From positions 22,134,822-22,198,821 of the forward strand of contig CM022671.1 in NCBI GenBank assembly GCA_012295275.1: a DNA stretch of 64,000 nt, given 5' to 3'. The position numbers were made by a program, and so were the translations under genes. The notes below the pieces were generated by a model. That model was not told the DNA's origin, did no database searches, and worked only from the letters and a program-made list of their open reading frames with translations. Of the stretch, positions 35,162 through 48,072 are shown one piece after another; the first letter of the stretch is position 1, and the number at the start of each line of letters is the position of its first letter. Source of the stretch: Chrysomallon squamiferum (taxonomy: Eukaryota; Mollusca; Gastropoda; Neomphalida; Peltospiridae).

Positions 35162-38100
35162 TACATATATATATACACATTTATTTTTATATATATATGT
35201 ACATTTATTTTTACATACATGTATATATATATGTATGTATGTATGTATTTTTGGGATAAAATGCATGTGCACATTTCGCATCTGTATGTTTGATTATTGC
35301 TCAGTGGCTGTCAGTATGGTTTTTATTTAGAAAAGTTATTATTTTGTTCCAGTGTTTATCTGAACATACTCCATTATTTCTCTGGAGAAGTGTTTTGTCA
35401 TTTGTAAATGCTTCAGTATATGTAGATTTAACATTGATTAAAATGACAGTATTGAGAATTTTTCACATTAAAAGTAATTAGTTATTACCTGATTAGAAAT
35501 TCTGTATTATTTTATAGTTTTTTTCCCTTTGTTTTGTTTTTTTCTAAAAATAATAATAATAAAAAAGTGTTCTGGTATCATTTGCACAAAACTAGTGAGA
35601 CTAGTTGCTTCTTGCTTTAGCTCCAGTTTTTTTTATAATTCTGACTTTCTTCATTTGATTTATCTAAATTTGATTTACTGAACATAATGTTTCTAATATG
35701 CTTAATATAAAAAAAAAATGCCTGCATGCATCCTAAAATATTATTTCCACTTAAATGTCTGTATTTGAAATGTTAAACTTACTTTGAATCATCATCCAAC
35801 TGTAACTTTCTTTTTCTTTTTCCCTTTTTTCTCTTTTTTTTTCCCAGAAGTAATCACTAAAGAATGAAACACTGCTAAAACAGTAAAAATAAAAAAGTGC
35901 ACTTAATAAAAAGCTTCATCCTGCTGAACTCTATTTTCAGTTAATTTGTTAGTATCTAATAGCTGATAATCCAGTTAAAAAATTCGCAACAGAAATTGCT
36001 GAAAAAGGTAACTAATTGCATTATGTTTTTTTCTGAACATTATTTTATATCAAACTGTTCTTTGGTTCATATTTTTATAAAATACCTGACACAGCTCTCT
36101 TTTCATATACACAAATTAGGAACGGTAAAAAATTATTGGCTCAGTGAGGTTCTGGATTACAAAGCATCATTCTTACTCTTCATAAATTATTTTAAAATTA
36201 ATTTTAAAAAAGTTAACAATTTGGTGAGATGGTAAGTAATTTAAAGCATTTTTCATAGTGTGGTAATAAAAATGTTCTGCAGATTTTATTATTCATACTG
36301 CTTAATTAAGTTTCAATTTTTTTTTGCTTTCCTGGTAAGTATAAAAATGTTGACAATAACAATGTATATGTTAATCATTTTGTGAATTTCTTAAATCTCC
36401 CATTAAATTTTATTTAAGCTTTTGTATTTTGACAATTATTTGACATTGAAATGCACAACCTTTAGCATGCTTAACATTTAAGTTGAATGCCCTGTTTAGT
36501 TTGTTTGAATGTAGTTCAATCTTTGTTGTGACTATCAGTATTTACTTTGTTAAAATTATGCACAAATGTTTTATGCAATGAATAACTGTTATTTAACAAT
36601 ATCAAAATATAACTTGAGGTTTAAATCACAATATTTGGTATCTTTGAAATATACATAATAAACGAAAAAAGAAATCTGAATATAAATTTTGCTATTTTGT
36701 TTTCAATATAAATAGCTCACCTTTTTTTTTTTTTTTTTTAAAGTTCCTAATTTTTCACTGTTGAAGATATAATTATTAAATTATGTAAGAAATGTCTGAC
36801 AATGGTAAAAATGAATTAAAGTTGAAATATCCATTTTAAATACAACAGTACATTTTGTTCAGATTCAGTCATTTGGAAAAATTATTTTGCAGCTGGAAAC
36901 AAGTAAAGAATATTGTCTTTTCTTAGCCTTCAAATGGGATGTATTTTAAATCTGTTTTATTAATGAAGTTAATAGCATCAAAGCCAGTAGTGGCCCAAGC
37001 ATCTAAAACTTATGTATACATAATCACACTGAGGAGAAAAGCATACAAAATGTCATTAATTCATGAGTAGCGAATAATGGCAGCAAATTTCCTTTTGTCA
37101 TCCAAAATCCTTAGCTTTAACAATTAAGGTTTAATTAAATATTAATTTTATTATAATAATAATAATACGTTTAGCTGTAAATAGTATTTATTATAAAAAG
37201 TTGTGATGCAAAGTTGAACAATTTTAGTTTTTAGAAATGTGAAAAGTGAGCATAGATGGTTTAGATTAAGCTGTCTTTGGAACAGAATTGTTTCAGTTTA
37301 GTAATCTGTAGATAAAAATTAGCCTGTGCAGTTTTATTGAATTTCAGACCATTCCCAAAGGAAGTGCTAACTTCTGTCATGTATCATTCTTCAGTATCTG
37401 TTTAATGCATAATTACATAAGACTGGAATAAGATTTTAAAATTTCTTCAGTATTCACTTAACATAGACGTAATATTAACCTTTTTGTTTTTAATGTACAT
37501 CGATCAATATGGATAAGACTGAACACACTGCATGACGGAATAGTCTTGGTTTCTTTAACATGTAGACAGGCAAGCGAAGCAGTGAATCCTAACAAATGAG
37601 ATAATTTAGATTGTCTGTTCTTTTGCCAACATCAGAGACCAGACAAAGAAATCCTTGAGAAAAAAAACTACCTATGTCTGGTCATTATCCTGTTTCATCA
37701 TTTGAAACTTCATGTGAGGTTTTTAAAAAAAAAACCTAAAAAAAAATGTGTTTTTCTTTTTTCCTTCTCTTCCATTTGAACTGGTATTCAGATTAAAGTA
37801 AGAATAATAAAATGTCAGAAAAATAAAAAATCACTTATTACTTAGTTTTTTATTAGGTGGAAAGAAAATGGCTAAATTTGTAATTTTTTTTCGAATGTTG
37901 TAAAAAAAATTCATATTGAACATTTTACAATTTTTTCAAATAATTTCTGGCTTAATGCTTGTGAATTTTGAAAGATCAAAATTTAGAGAGTTGAATTAAT
38001 TAATCTATTTAAAATCTAGGAATGTTGGTTATCAGAACAGGGTTAACTGATATGTTAACAATTCAGTGTTTTACAGCAGCAGTTGTTAGATTTGCCCTCA

Positions 38101-41100
38101 TTTTATATATGTAGTGACTAATCCCCCACATTTGCTTTATTCTATCCTGGGAAACTATCAGCTACTATATGTTATTAATTGAAAGAGGTAATCCATGAGA
38201 ACAGCAGTTACAGGCTTTGGCTTGGGCTGATCTGTGTTTCAGGATCCACTGTTTGATTTGCTCAATTATGTCATTTGCTGTCCCAGCTAGTACTCCTTAC
38301 AATTGCTTTTGTGTAAGATGTTTGTTGTCTTGAGTAAAGTTACATACACATGACTCATTTGTTGAAATGTAGGTGGACCATACTGGCAAAAACCAAAAAA
38401 CAAACAAACAAATGCAAAACTATAAAATGTATTATGAAATAAAAAAAAAAAAAAATCCCAATTCATTTTAAAAATACAAATGTATGCCACCTCCCCACTC
38501 CAAATAAAAACAATCACCCCCCAAAAATATATCGCCCATATAAAGAAGAAAAGAGTAAAATACAATTTTTTTGTGGTTAAACTTAAAGTACTTAAAAATG
38601 ACATGAATCAAATAACAAAGAAAATGTGACACATGCATTCATCGAAATAGTTATTTAACAGAATAAATGGTATGCACCTGTTGAAAAATTTCAAATTGAT
38701 TATTTCGATGAACAGCCAGAAAATAAATATATATAGGCTATACATTATTTTTAAATTCATGTTCACTGAAACTAGTTGACAGTAAGTGTAGTTTTTTTTT
38801 TCCCCACTTGCACAGCAGTTGGCTTACTATGTCACACAGTCGGAATGTGCTCTTGTTTCCTGATCGTTTCCTTCACACACTGATCAACATGTCTATCACT
38901 GTATATACATCCTAGTCACAGACTGTGGTTAACTTGTGCACCCTCTGACCTCTGACACACTGACAACTGCAGGAAATACTTTTCCACCTTCCCTCTAGGC
39001 TGCAAGGAGTGGTACACTTTGTTATTATTGTGTCTGCTGGGTGAGTTGAAAGAAAAAAACATCTACACTGAAAACTGTTTCAAGGATAATTATTCCTGTT
39101 TTAAGCTGTGTTAATTTTCTTCTGAAAGTTTTGATTGTTTCTACTGGCCAAGTTGAAGAAAGAAACTGTGTTTGCATACAAAAAAGTGTTTGAAAAATGT
39201 AAGACTTTTAACATGCAATTTTCTGTTACGTTAATTTTACAAATTAAAATTAGTTTTTGCAGAGTTGTGTAATATAGTAGAAAATGTATTGCTACCCCCA
39301 CAGAAGCATTTTCTGTAGATTTTGTAAAAAAAAAAATTAAATTATAATGTCTGTTTTGTTAATTTTCTTTTTTTAACTAATAATCAGTATCTATCTTGCT
39401 AATTCTTAAACTGTGAAAAATATTTCTTAGAGTAATGATTTTTTTTTTTTAAGTTTTTTACTGGAGAAACTGTTAAAATCAATCATTTTTGTTAACTATT
39501 ATTTTGGAGGAAAACTGGGGGAAAAAAATTAACAACAAAAACAATAACACCCCTCAAAAAAAATCTCTCACATTTACACAACTACATACAGTTTTCAGTT
39601 TGGCTAATTTATGAAATTATATTTAAAAAAAAAATGTTTTGATAATTATTTTTTAAAATTACTTATTCTGTTTTACATTAATGTTACTTGTAAAGGTATA
39701 AAATTTGTAATATTTGTCTAATAAGTGATTTATATTTTAAAAACTACTGTAGTGTATGATGACATTCTTTATTACTATTTCATTAACTTCAGTTTTAATA
39801 TTATTATAATCACTGGCAAGTAGAATAAACTGTCAACAACATAAAAAAAAAAAATAAAAAAAAAAAAAAAAAAAAATGACATACCAGCCTAACAGGTGCA
39901 ATATCAAATATTGTAAATACATTCCTGTGTATAGTTTACACTGGTGTTACAATTTTTAAAAATAACTGTCATTTATTATTTATCCATAGCTTTTTGTTTA
40001 GTTTGTATCTTAATTGTATTTATTTTTTTTATTTTTTTTTTAATTGTTCGTTTCATGTGAGTATATTGATTATTATTTAAATGTCTGTTCTTGTAATTGG
40101 TGAAGACCACTTTTATTTTTTTTTATGTATTTTTTATTTTTTTTTATAGTTTATTGTTATTTTTATAATTTTTTGTTTTTGTGGGGGTTGACTAGATGTT
40201 TATGTACATGCTTTAGAACTGAAAAAAAAAAAGAAAAGAAAGACTAATAGCCGTCATATAATAATATTATGGTCAGAATATTCATCTGAAAAGCATAGAA
40301 CTGGCACGAAGCCTGCCCTATCAGTATTGCCAGACACTTTTCTTGACAATTACTTTGTTGAAATGTTATTGCGATGCAAGTTATTTTCAATGTCTAGCCA
40401 GATGGGAATGGTAGAGGAGTGGTTGTCAGACACATAATCAACATTGAGTTGAGGTACAGACTTGGTGCACACTGAGACCACCGACACTCCAGACAGCTCA
40501 ATGCAGAAACCAGCATAACTTGTTTGTGCTTGACAATGACAAAAACTTAAAGAACAATCATGCAGTAGCTGTACTTTTATCGTGTGAGACTTAATGTGGT
40601 TTGAAAAGTCTACCAAGCCTACTGATAATGCGGTTAATAACAATGGAATGTCTAGAAAGGATATATAATTGGTTTTCTCCTCAGGACAGTTTCATACAGT
40701 AAGTGTGAAGGTTAATATTTTATAAAACAACATCAACTGAAGAGTTGTGTATTCTTTGAGTTTATAAATGAAAAGCATTAATTAACTTTTAATGCTTTAA
40801 AGTGACTTGTGAGGTCTTTGTAACATATGCATTTAAAAAAAAATGAGTTTAAAAAAATATAATAATGAAAAATAAAATAAACAAAAAATGATTTCATCCG
40901 CATAAAGATTGCTGACTGTTAAATTTCTGATTATTTGGGGATTTTTTTCTTTATTTAAGAAGACTTATTTAGCAGGATTAGAACATTTTAGCAATTCATT
41001 TATATGCATTTATGTGTGTAATATTTTTTTTAACTATTTATTTTTTTGAATCGGTAAGTCATATTTAAATGTGTATTTAATAATCAGTGCTTGTACTTAG

Positions 41101-44100
41101 CACAGCTTAATCCATTTGTGTTATATGATTCAGTTTTTAAATTTTTAATAATAAAAATTACAACCAGAGAAATAAAATAATTGAAAAACAGCTAATTTAA
41201 AAAAATGCATATGAATGGTTGATTTGACTAGCATATGTGCATTTCATCTTGCACACTCCATTGTGTCTGAACAAGATATTTTTATTCACTGTGGATGGTA
41301 TTGTTAGAAGTTTGAAAATAGCAGGAATGAATTCCTTTTCACTTGATCACTGAATTGTTAAAGAGCGAGACAGTGCTGAATTTTGGCACTCATGTTTTCT
41401 TGTACTCTTAAGTTAACTAATTGCATCGTTGTTGAAAAGATGACTGTTCTGCAGTGAAGAAAAATAAATAAAAATGCAAGGTATATAAATAGGTGGTAAC
41501 AAACAGTTAATACTTCCTGAAGCACAGAATTGTGAAGTATGTTCAGTATGCCACTGCTGAGATATCATGCGATTTATACTACACATCTACCAGTACATGG
41601 AGGTCAGAGGTTTATAGAGTGAATTATCCTTGGAATTCTTTACAAACCTAATTTCAGTCATTACCTGTACAGCTGACTGTGTTGTTTAAATGTGTCTGCT
41701 TGAACAGTATGCAGCAAAGCTGAAACTGCAGTCATATTCAGCAGATACAAACCGTGCTGTTGGAGATATAATAACCACAGCTAGTCTTGTATACCCTTGA
41801 ATGTGTCAGCTGCTGTCAGTCAGTTCATTGACCTAATGAAGTTTAAAGGTACAGACAGTAGTGGAATATTTTTAACGATAAAGGGCAAGTTGGGGATTTT
41901 CCCTCAAGTTTCACCGTCTCAGTTTATGTGGAAGTGCATGTCTGTATGTAATAATTGATTTTTTTTTTTTTGGATTTTCTTCTCATAATGTTTTTTAAAT
42001 GAAGCCATATTGAAATTCATTGATGTTGAGAATTGATAGAAAAATGCTGTGTCAGCATGATTCAGTATACGTGGTGTGGTTGTCTTGAAGTTGAGTTGTT
42101 TTTCTGCTAAAGGATATTATTTTCTGCGTATCTGGCTGCAGTGAATAAAATTACTTCCAAAAATTATTAAATACAGACATGTTTAATGTGTCTGGGTTAG
42201 GACAGAATATTTTAATGTGCATCCAGACACATTATTGATATTTAAGCATTAACAATTGCATATGATAACAGAAAGATTGAATACAGTTATCAGATAAAAT
42301 TATACTGTCAGTTGATAAAATCATATCCTTTACTTAATTTTTTTTTTCTTATTTAGTACAGTTGAAAAGGAATTAGTTATATTAAAAACCTAAATGAAAA
42401 ATAACTGAAATTGTTTATCTTTAGCCTTCATACTTTAACATGGGTAAAAAAAAAAAAAAAAAAAGAGGTCCACATTCAGGTTTTGAATTATTAAAACATT
42501 GTTTAAAGTTTAGGAAAAGAAACTAACAAAATTTTATTTTTTGTTTTATTGAAGCTTTAATTCTGTTGCTGACTTAGAAATATTTACAATTTTAATTTAT
42601 CTGAGATTGTCATTATATGTTTTTAGGTTTAATGATCAGTTAATTTAGAAGCAGTGGACTTGGTTTATTGTTCTGAAGCAGTGTAGGATTTTAGGATTAC
42701 TGCAGCATACTTATTGAATATTACTTTTCAACCATTGCATCATAACTGATGTGTTGTCCTGTCGGTGGAAAGTTTAAATAAATAGTTATTTGTGACTAGT
42801 AATGATAGAATTTTTTATAATTAATTAAAGAAAAAAAAAATACATACATTTAGTTATTAAACAAATATTGTGTTACTCATGCTGTGTACAAGACATCTTA
42901 AAAATGACAATTAACATTTCCAGATCATGACCATTCTTTGGATATGTTAGGCTGTTTCAGATTGATGCATATAAACAGATATTTATCTTAAAAACAGCTA
43001 CAACAAAAATAACCCATTCACATCCAGATGATTTCATGCAAAAATAAAAATGTCTGAGTATGGTTATTATATTTATTGATGTAAATATATATGTATCGCA
43101 ACAGTTTCAGTAAAAACACACTAAAATACCTTTCACTCAGTTATGGTTTGTAATCATACAGTAATTATCAGAATAGGAAAGTTTCCCTCTCAAATTTTTC
43201 CAGTAAAAAAAACCTAAAACCTACGTTAATTATAATAAAATGTAGTCTACTAATGTAAGTGGTTATTTATCATCGGACCACTTCAGTAAGTAATCAAACA
43301 ATTGTATAATCAAACCCAGAGCAACTAAATGTTCTAAACAAAACAAATTCAGATAATTTGTGTTTCAGTAGGTAAATCATGCTTGGCTACCTGTTTAGTT
43401 ATTGCTGGTTGATTTATAATCATATCCTGTTATAATGGATAATCACATAAATTAATGTTAACATTTCTGTTGTTCACTTTTGTCAAAAAAAAAAAATTAA
43501 AAAAATTAAAAACAGGTTGTTCTGTCTTTGTATGTAAATATTATTAACATATATTATATATTGTTTTGCAGGGAAATGCAACCCTCCATCTGTATCCTCA
43601 TTTTGAACCACTCCGCCAAATTGAAGGTAAGATCATTCTGTCAGAATATTTTACAGTAATAAACAGTTAAGATTTAAAATATTTATTTGACATTTTTCTG
43701 ACAGAAAGATGTGTTGGGTGCTCTGATCTGTATAAAGAATTCAAAGAAAAATAACAGTTGTTTATTTTATGTATTTAAAAAAAAAAAAAAAATTGTAATT
43801 CCTGCACATTCTACACGATAAACCAAAAAGATTTTGTAAAATTTTGTTAAGAGTTTGCTTGCATATGCTCCATCTTTTATCTGTAAACAAGTTTTTTGCC
43901 TAGATGTGATATCATTAAATATTAACTTGACATTTCAAACTGACTGTTTCAAAAACTGAACAACAAAAAAAATAAAAATAAAGAAACAAAAATTGAATTC
44001 TTCTCGTCTTGCTGCAGGATATTTATATGAAATGTTTCATTTAAGTTTCCTGCTAAATTATTTAATTGAAATGATGTTTGGCATGCACAGTAAATGTTAT

Positions 44101-44440
44101 GCAAGCGGTATGACATTCCCAGGGTCTTAAAAAACAAGTAGTTTGAGGAACAGACAAAATAACAATGCATGGAATGTAATGAATTTTGTGTAGTCGTTTT
44201 CCTGCTGCTGAAATTGTGACTTCATTCATTTGTAGTTACCTAAAATATTTGTTGACCTTCAGGTCTGTGCACTTAGTCAATACGGATCCATTCACTGGAG
44301 AATTTTTCTCAACATGTTTCAAAACACTCAGTCTTTTGAGTGCAAATAATGTCCGTGCATGTTAGAACCTTGAGCCAATTTGTATCATCTCGGAAAAAAT
44401 CAATAGTTTGCTTAGCTTTTGTGTTGGCCAGACAGACATA

Positions 44441-44483
<43 letters not shown>

Positions 44484-47400
44484 TTATAAGAAAGGTACTC
44501 TTAGATTGAGAAAGGTGAGGATTTTTTAAAATCATGTCTGGGCAGGGCCTGGTGCCAAGCAAATTTCATTAAATTTACAATTTTGACATCTTTCTGTCAT
44601 TGCTTTTTAATTTACTATTAATTCCTGTTATATTTTTGAAAAAAAAAAAAAGAAAAAAAGAAGACAATTATAATAAAAAATGAAACATGTATATATTATT
44701 TTCCTATATTTTCTTTCATTTTTTTAATTTAATTTTCTTTATAATTTTATAGTCTTTCACAGGAGTTTTATTTAAAATTTATTTTAACCCCACATGGTTG
44801 AAGCATTTTGTTTTATAAAAACCAATTTAATAATAAAATTAATTTCTTAATGCACAGCACTTACAAAAAAAACTCCGTAAGTTACAAACATAATAAGAAC
44901 ACATATAAAAATGTTTTATCTCGTTATTACATCTGCTGCTTTATCTTACATTGTTACTGGTTTGGTAATTTACAAATGCATGTACCAGTTACTGGAATCT
45001 ACAGCATTTTGACATTTACATAATTTACCTATAAAATAAAATTAATTAAGTGAAAATATACATACACATACTAACTTGATAAAAAAAAAAGTATAATAAA
45101 ATAAATTCTCATAAGAAATTCAGATTTTAAAGAATCCCATGTGTTCACAAAATAATAAAAATTCTTCCATACAAATTTTTAATACCTACATGGTCAAACT
45201 TAGGTTATTGGATAAGTTACATTTGACTGATGAGATTTGTGGACTAGCTAATACGTGACATAACATTACAGTTAATTACAGACTGGTTATGTTTTATTAT
45301 TTCCCCAAAGAATATGTGTATTACAGAACCCTGGTGAATAATATGACTATTGACACAAACTTCCACAAACACTATTGATATTTTGGCAAGGTAATAAAGC
45401 TAATGAATGCATTGCATCATAGTTTTTGATATAACCAGGCCTTGGATTATTGGCTAGAGGTCTGACTTGAGTGAATTGTCCAGTTAATATAGCAACTGGT
45501 CAGCCACAGGACTTGAGCTTCAGTGAAGTAGAGGTTTGGATTGTTTTTCCACAATTCTCAACAAAAAGTAAATTTTTCTTAAAGCAGAAATTTGAATTGA
45601 CATTTTATTTGATACTGATTTTTGTTTTACAATTTTAAATAGAAAGTTGTGTCACAAAAGGCCAAGGCAGAATGAAAGATTATTAATTTTATTTATTTAT
45701 TATTATTATTATTATTTTGTTCGTTGCAGGTGTGACACACTGTTTCAGATGTTATTGTCACTTTCTGAGCAATAATTAGAAAATAAATGTTGCTAGATTG
45801 GTTATGAAATACTGTGATGTCCATTAATATATTATCTTGATATTGGCGGCTTTTCATGTGGCAGTCTTGTGAAGACACATCAAGCTGCCTGATGAAGAGC
45901 TGTCCAGTGTACAAGAAAATACTACACATTTTTAAAATTTCTTTTTACATCGCAGAAAATGAAGAAATAACAAAGAGTTTGTGTGTCATTATCTGCATAT
46001 ATAATTGTTGAAATGTAATAATGTACATTTAAAATGAAGTAGTATGGTGGAGAGAAAAAAAAAAAAAAAGAAAATCAGCATACACAACCAGTCATTATTT
46101 ATAATTATTTAGCTTTCATTTTAATTTCAGTTCAATGGTTAGGATTACATAATTAATTTATTAATCATTTTCATTTTCATTCTTTTTTTGTTTTTACCAT
46201 ACAATGACAATAATATTGAAATAATTATCTGTAAATTTAAGAACCTCCCCTCTCAAAATATCAATTCAAAATAACACACACACTGACACATCATTTTTTA
46301 AATCATTGTCTAGATATTTAGTTCCTTTTTTCCTTTAATCCGAAATTTGAGTTTTATTATAGAAGTTCGGTTTAGCTAAGTGAACAGTTAATTAAAAAGG
46401 CATATGTCTCGAGTTTTGATGGATGTTGCCGACTGCCGCTCTTCCTTTGGTCAGCTATCGTTCCACTACAGAGAGCTGCCAAATGAAGGGCTGTGATTGG
46501 TGACAACAGCGACTAATGATAAATGTTGACAGAGTTGATGACTTGTGTCTGGTTTCAACTAATTAACTCTGTTCTAATGCAGAGCAGACTTGTATACATG
46601 TATTCAAAATTATAGTAATTTATTGGTAATAAAGTAGCAGTGAAATACAATGAATTTAGGATTTAATTATGAATTTTTTGTTTTGTTTTGTTTTTTACAT
46701 TTTTGTTAATGTTGAGGTAATTTTAATTTATGGATTTAAAAACATTTATGTTTACTACTTTAAATCACTGCTTTATACATTCATTAAATACCTTGTGAAC
46801 GGTTTTATCTTTTGGCATCATTCTGTATAAGAACAGGAAATGATAAAATAATATATAATGTGTTGCATTTTCCTTATCAGTTGTTTGGAATTTCAAGCAA
46901 ATTTTAAATGGAGAAACTTAAAACAAAAATGATGTAAATATATAACTTTGTTTTACTTCAGTTCTTTATTTAGCTGCTTCTGTTTTTATTTTTAGTTCAT
47001 TATTATTGTTATTGGTGGTGGTGTTGTTGTTATTATTATTATTATTATTGTTAATTAAAAAAAAAAAAAAACACAAAAAACCCCCAGCAAAAAACACAAA
47101 AAACTTAAAAAATAAATCCCACCACAACAACAAAAAATAAAATAGAGATAAAAAATAAGTATCTGGTCTTGAATAGTTCATAATTTTGGCCAGCTAGATA
47201 TTTTACTATCATTGCTTTTTAGCTTTGTTGATATGTTGTCATTTTATGTGTATGGTGATTTTTATAAAATATACCTTGAAAAAGAAAATGTAAAAAAAGA
47301 AGTGATTCATTTTTTTACTTTCCTGTTAATTGTTCCGGTATTTGATCAAATGCTCCACTGCTGAATTGTTAGTTGCATTAATCATAAGCTGATAGGAATA

Positions 47401-48035
47401 GTATTATTGATGGAGTAATATCATAAATAATGGTTGCAGCCCACAAAACAATTTTAAAAATAACAAATTCTTTTCATTGTTGGGACTAAACAGATAATAA
47501 AAAACATATTTATAATTTAAAAACAATTGTTGTCTTACATCTCAAGCTGAATGCTTTCTTTTGTATGTCTGTTGCAGTGTGCTTTTGCATGTAAAAATCA
47601 AATCACGCTTATTTTTCTTTTTCTCAGGGGTTGTTGACTACCTGCAAACAGAAATCTCAACATCAAAACAAAAGAAATTCAGCTTGGTTACATTTGTCGA
47701 TACTCCTGGTCTTGTGGATGGTGACATGAAATATCCTTTTGATGTCAACGAAGCTATCTTGTGGCTAGGTAAGAATATTTCCTGATTTTTTTGATTGTTT
47801 TGTTCTCTTTTTTGTGTGTTAAAAATGAAAATATAAATGAAAAAATAAAACAACAATACACACCCACCCACACATACAGACAAGAAAAACAATTAAAACA
47901 CAACCCAACTCCTCCAAAAAATTGTTTGGCCCATTTAGTGCTTGATTTGGGATATGGTTTTGTCCATCAAACAGAAGGTTAATTACTATAAATATAATAT
48001 TTAAAAAATTTGTTATTGTTTAAATGCTAGTCATA

Positions 48036-48072
<37 letters not shown>

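Noticed and set aside
34959-35330. Six overlapping frames on both strands
   Set aside because: All are translations of the TA/GT/CA compound repeat.
40350-40643. Minus-strand 97-aa frame in GTPase intron 3
   Set aside because: The composition is not repetitive, but there is no recognisable domain, no conserved splice context and no start or promoter signal. It is probably chance in a less AT-rich block.
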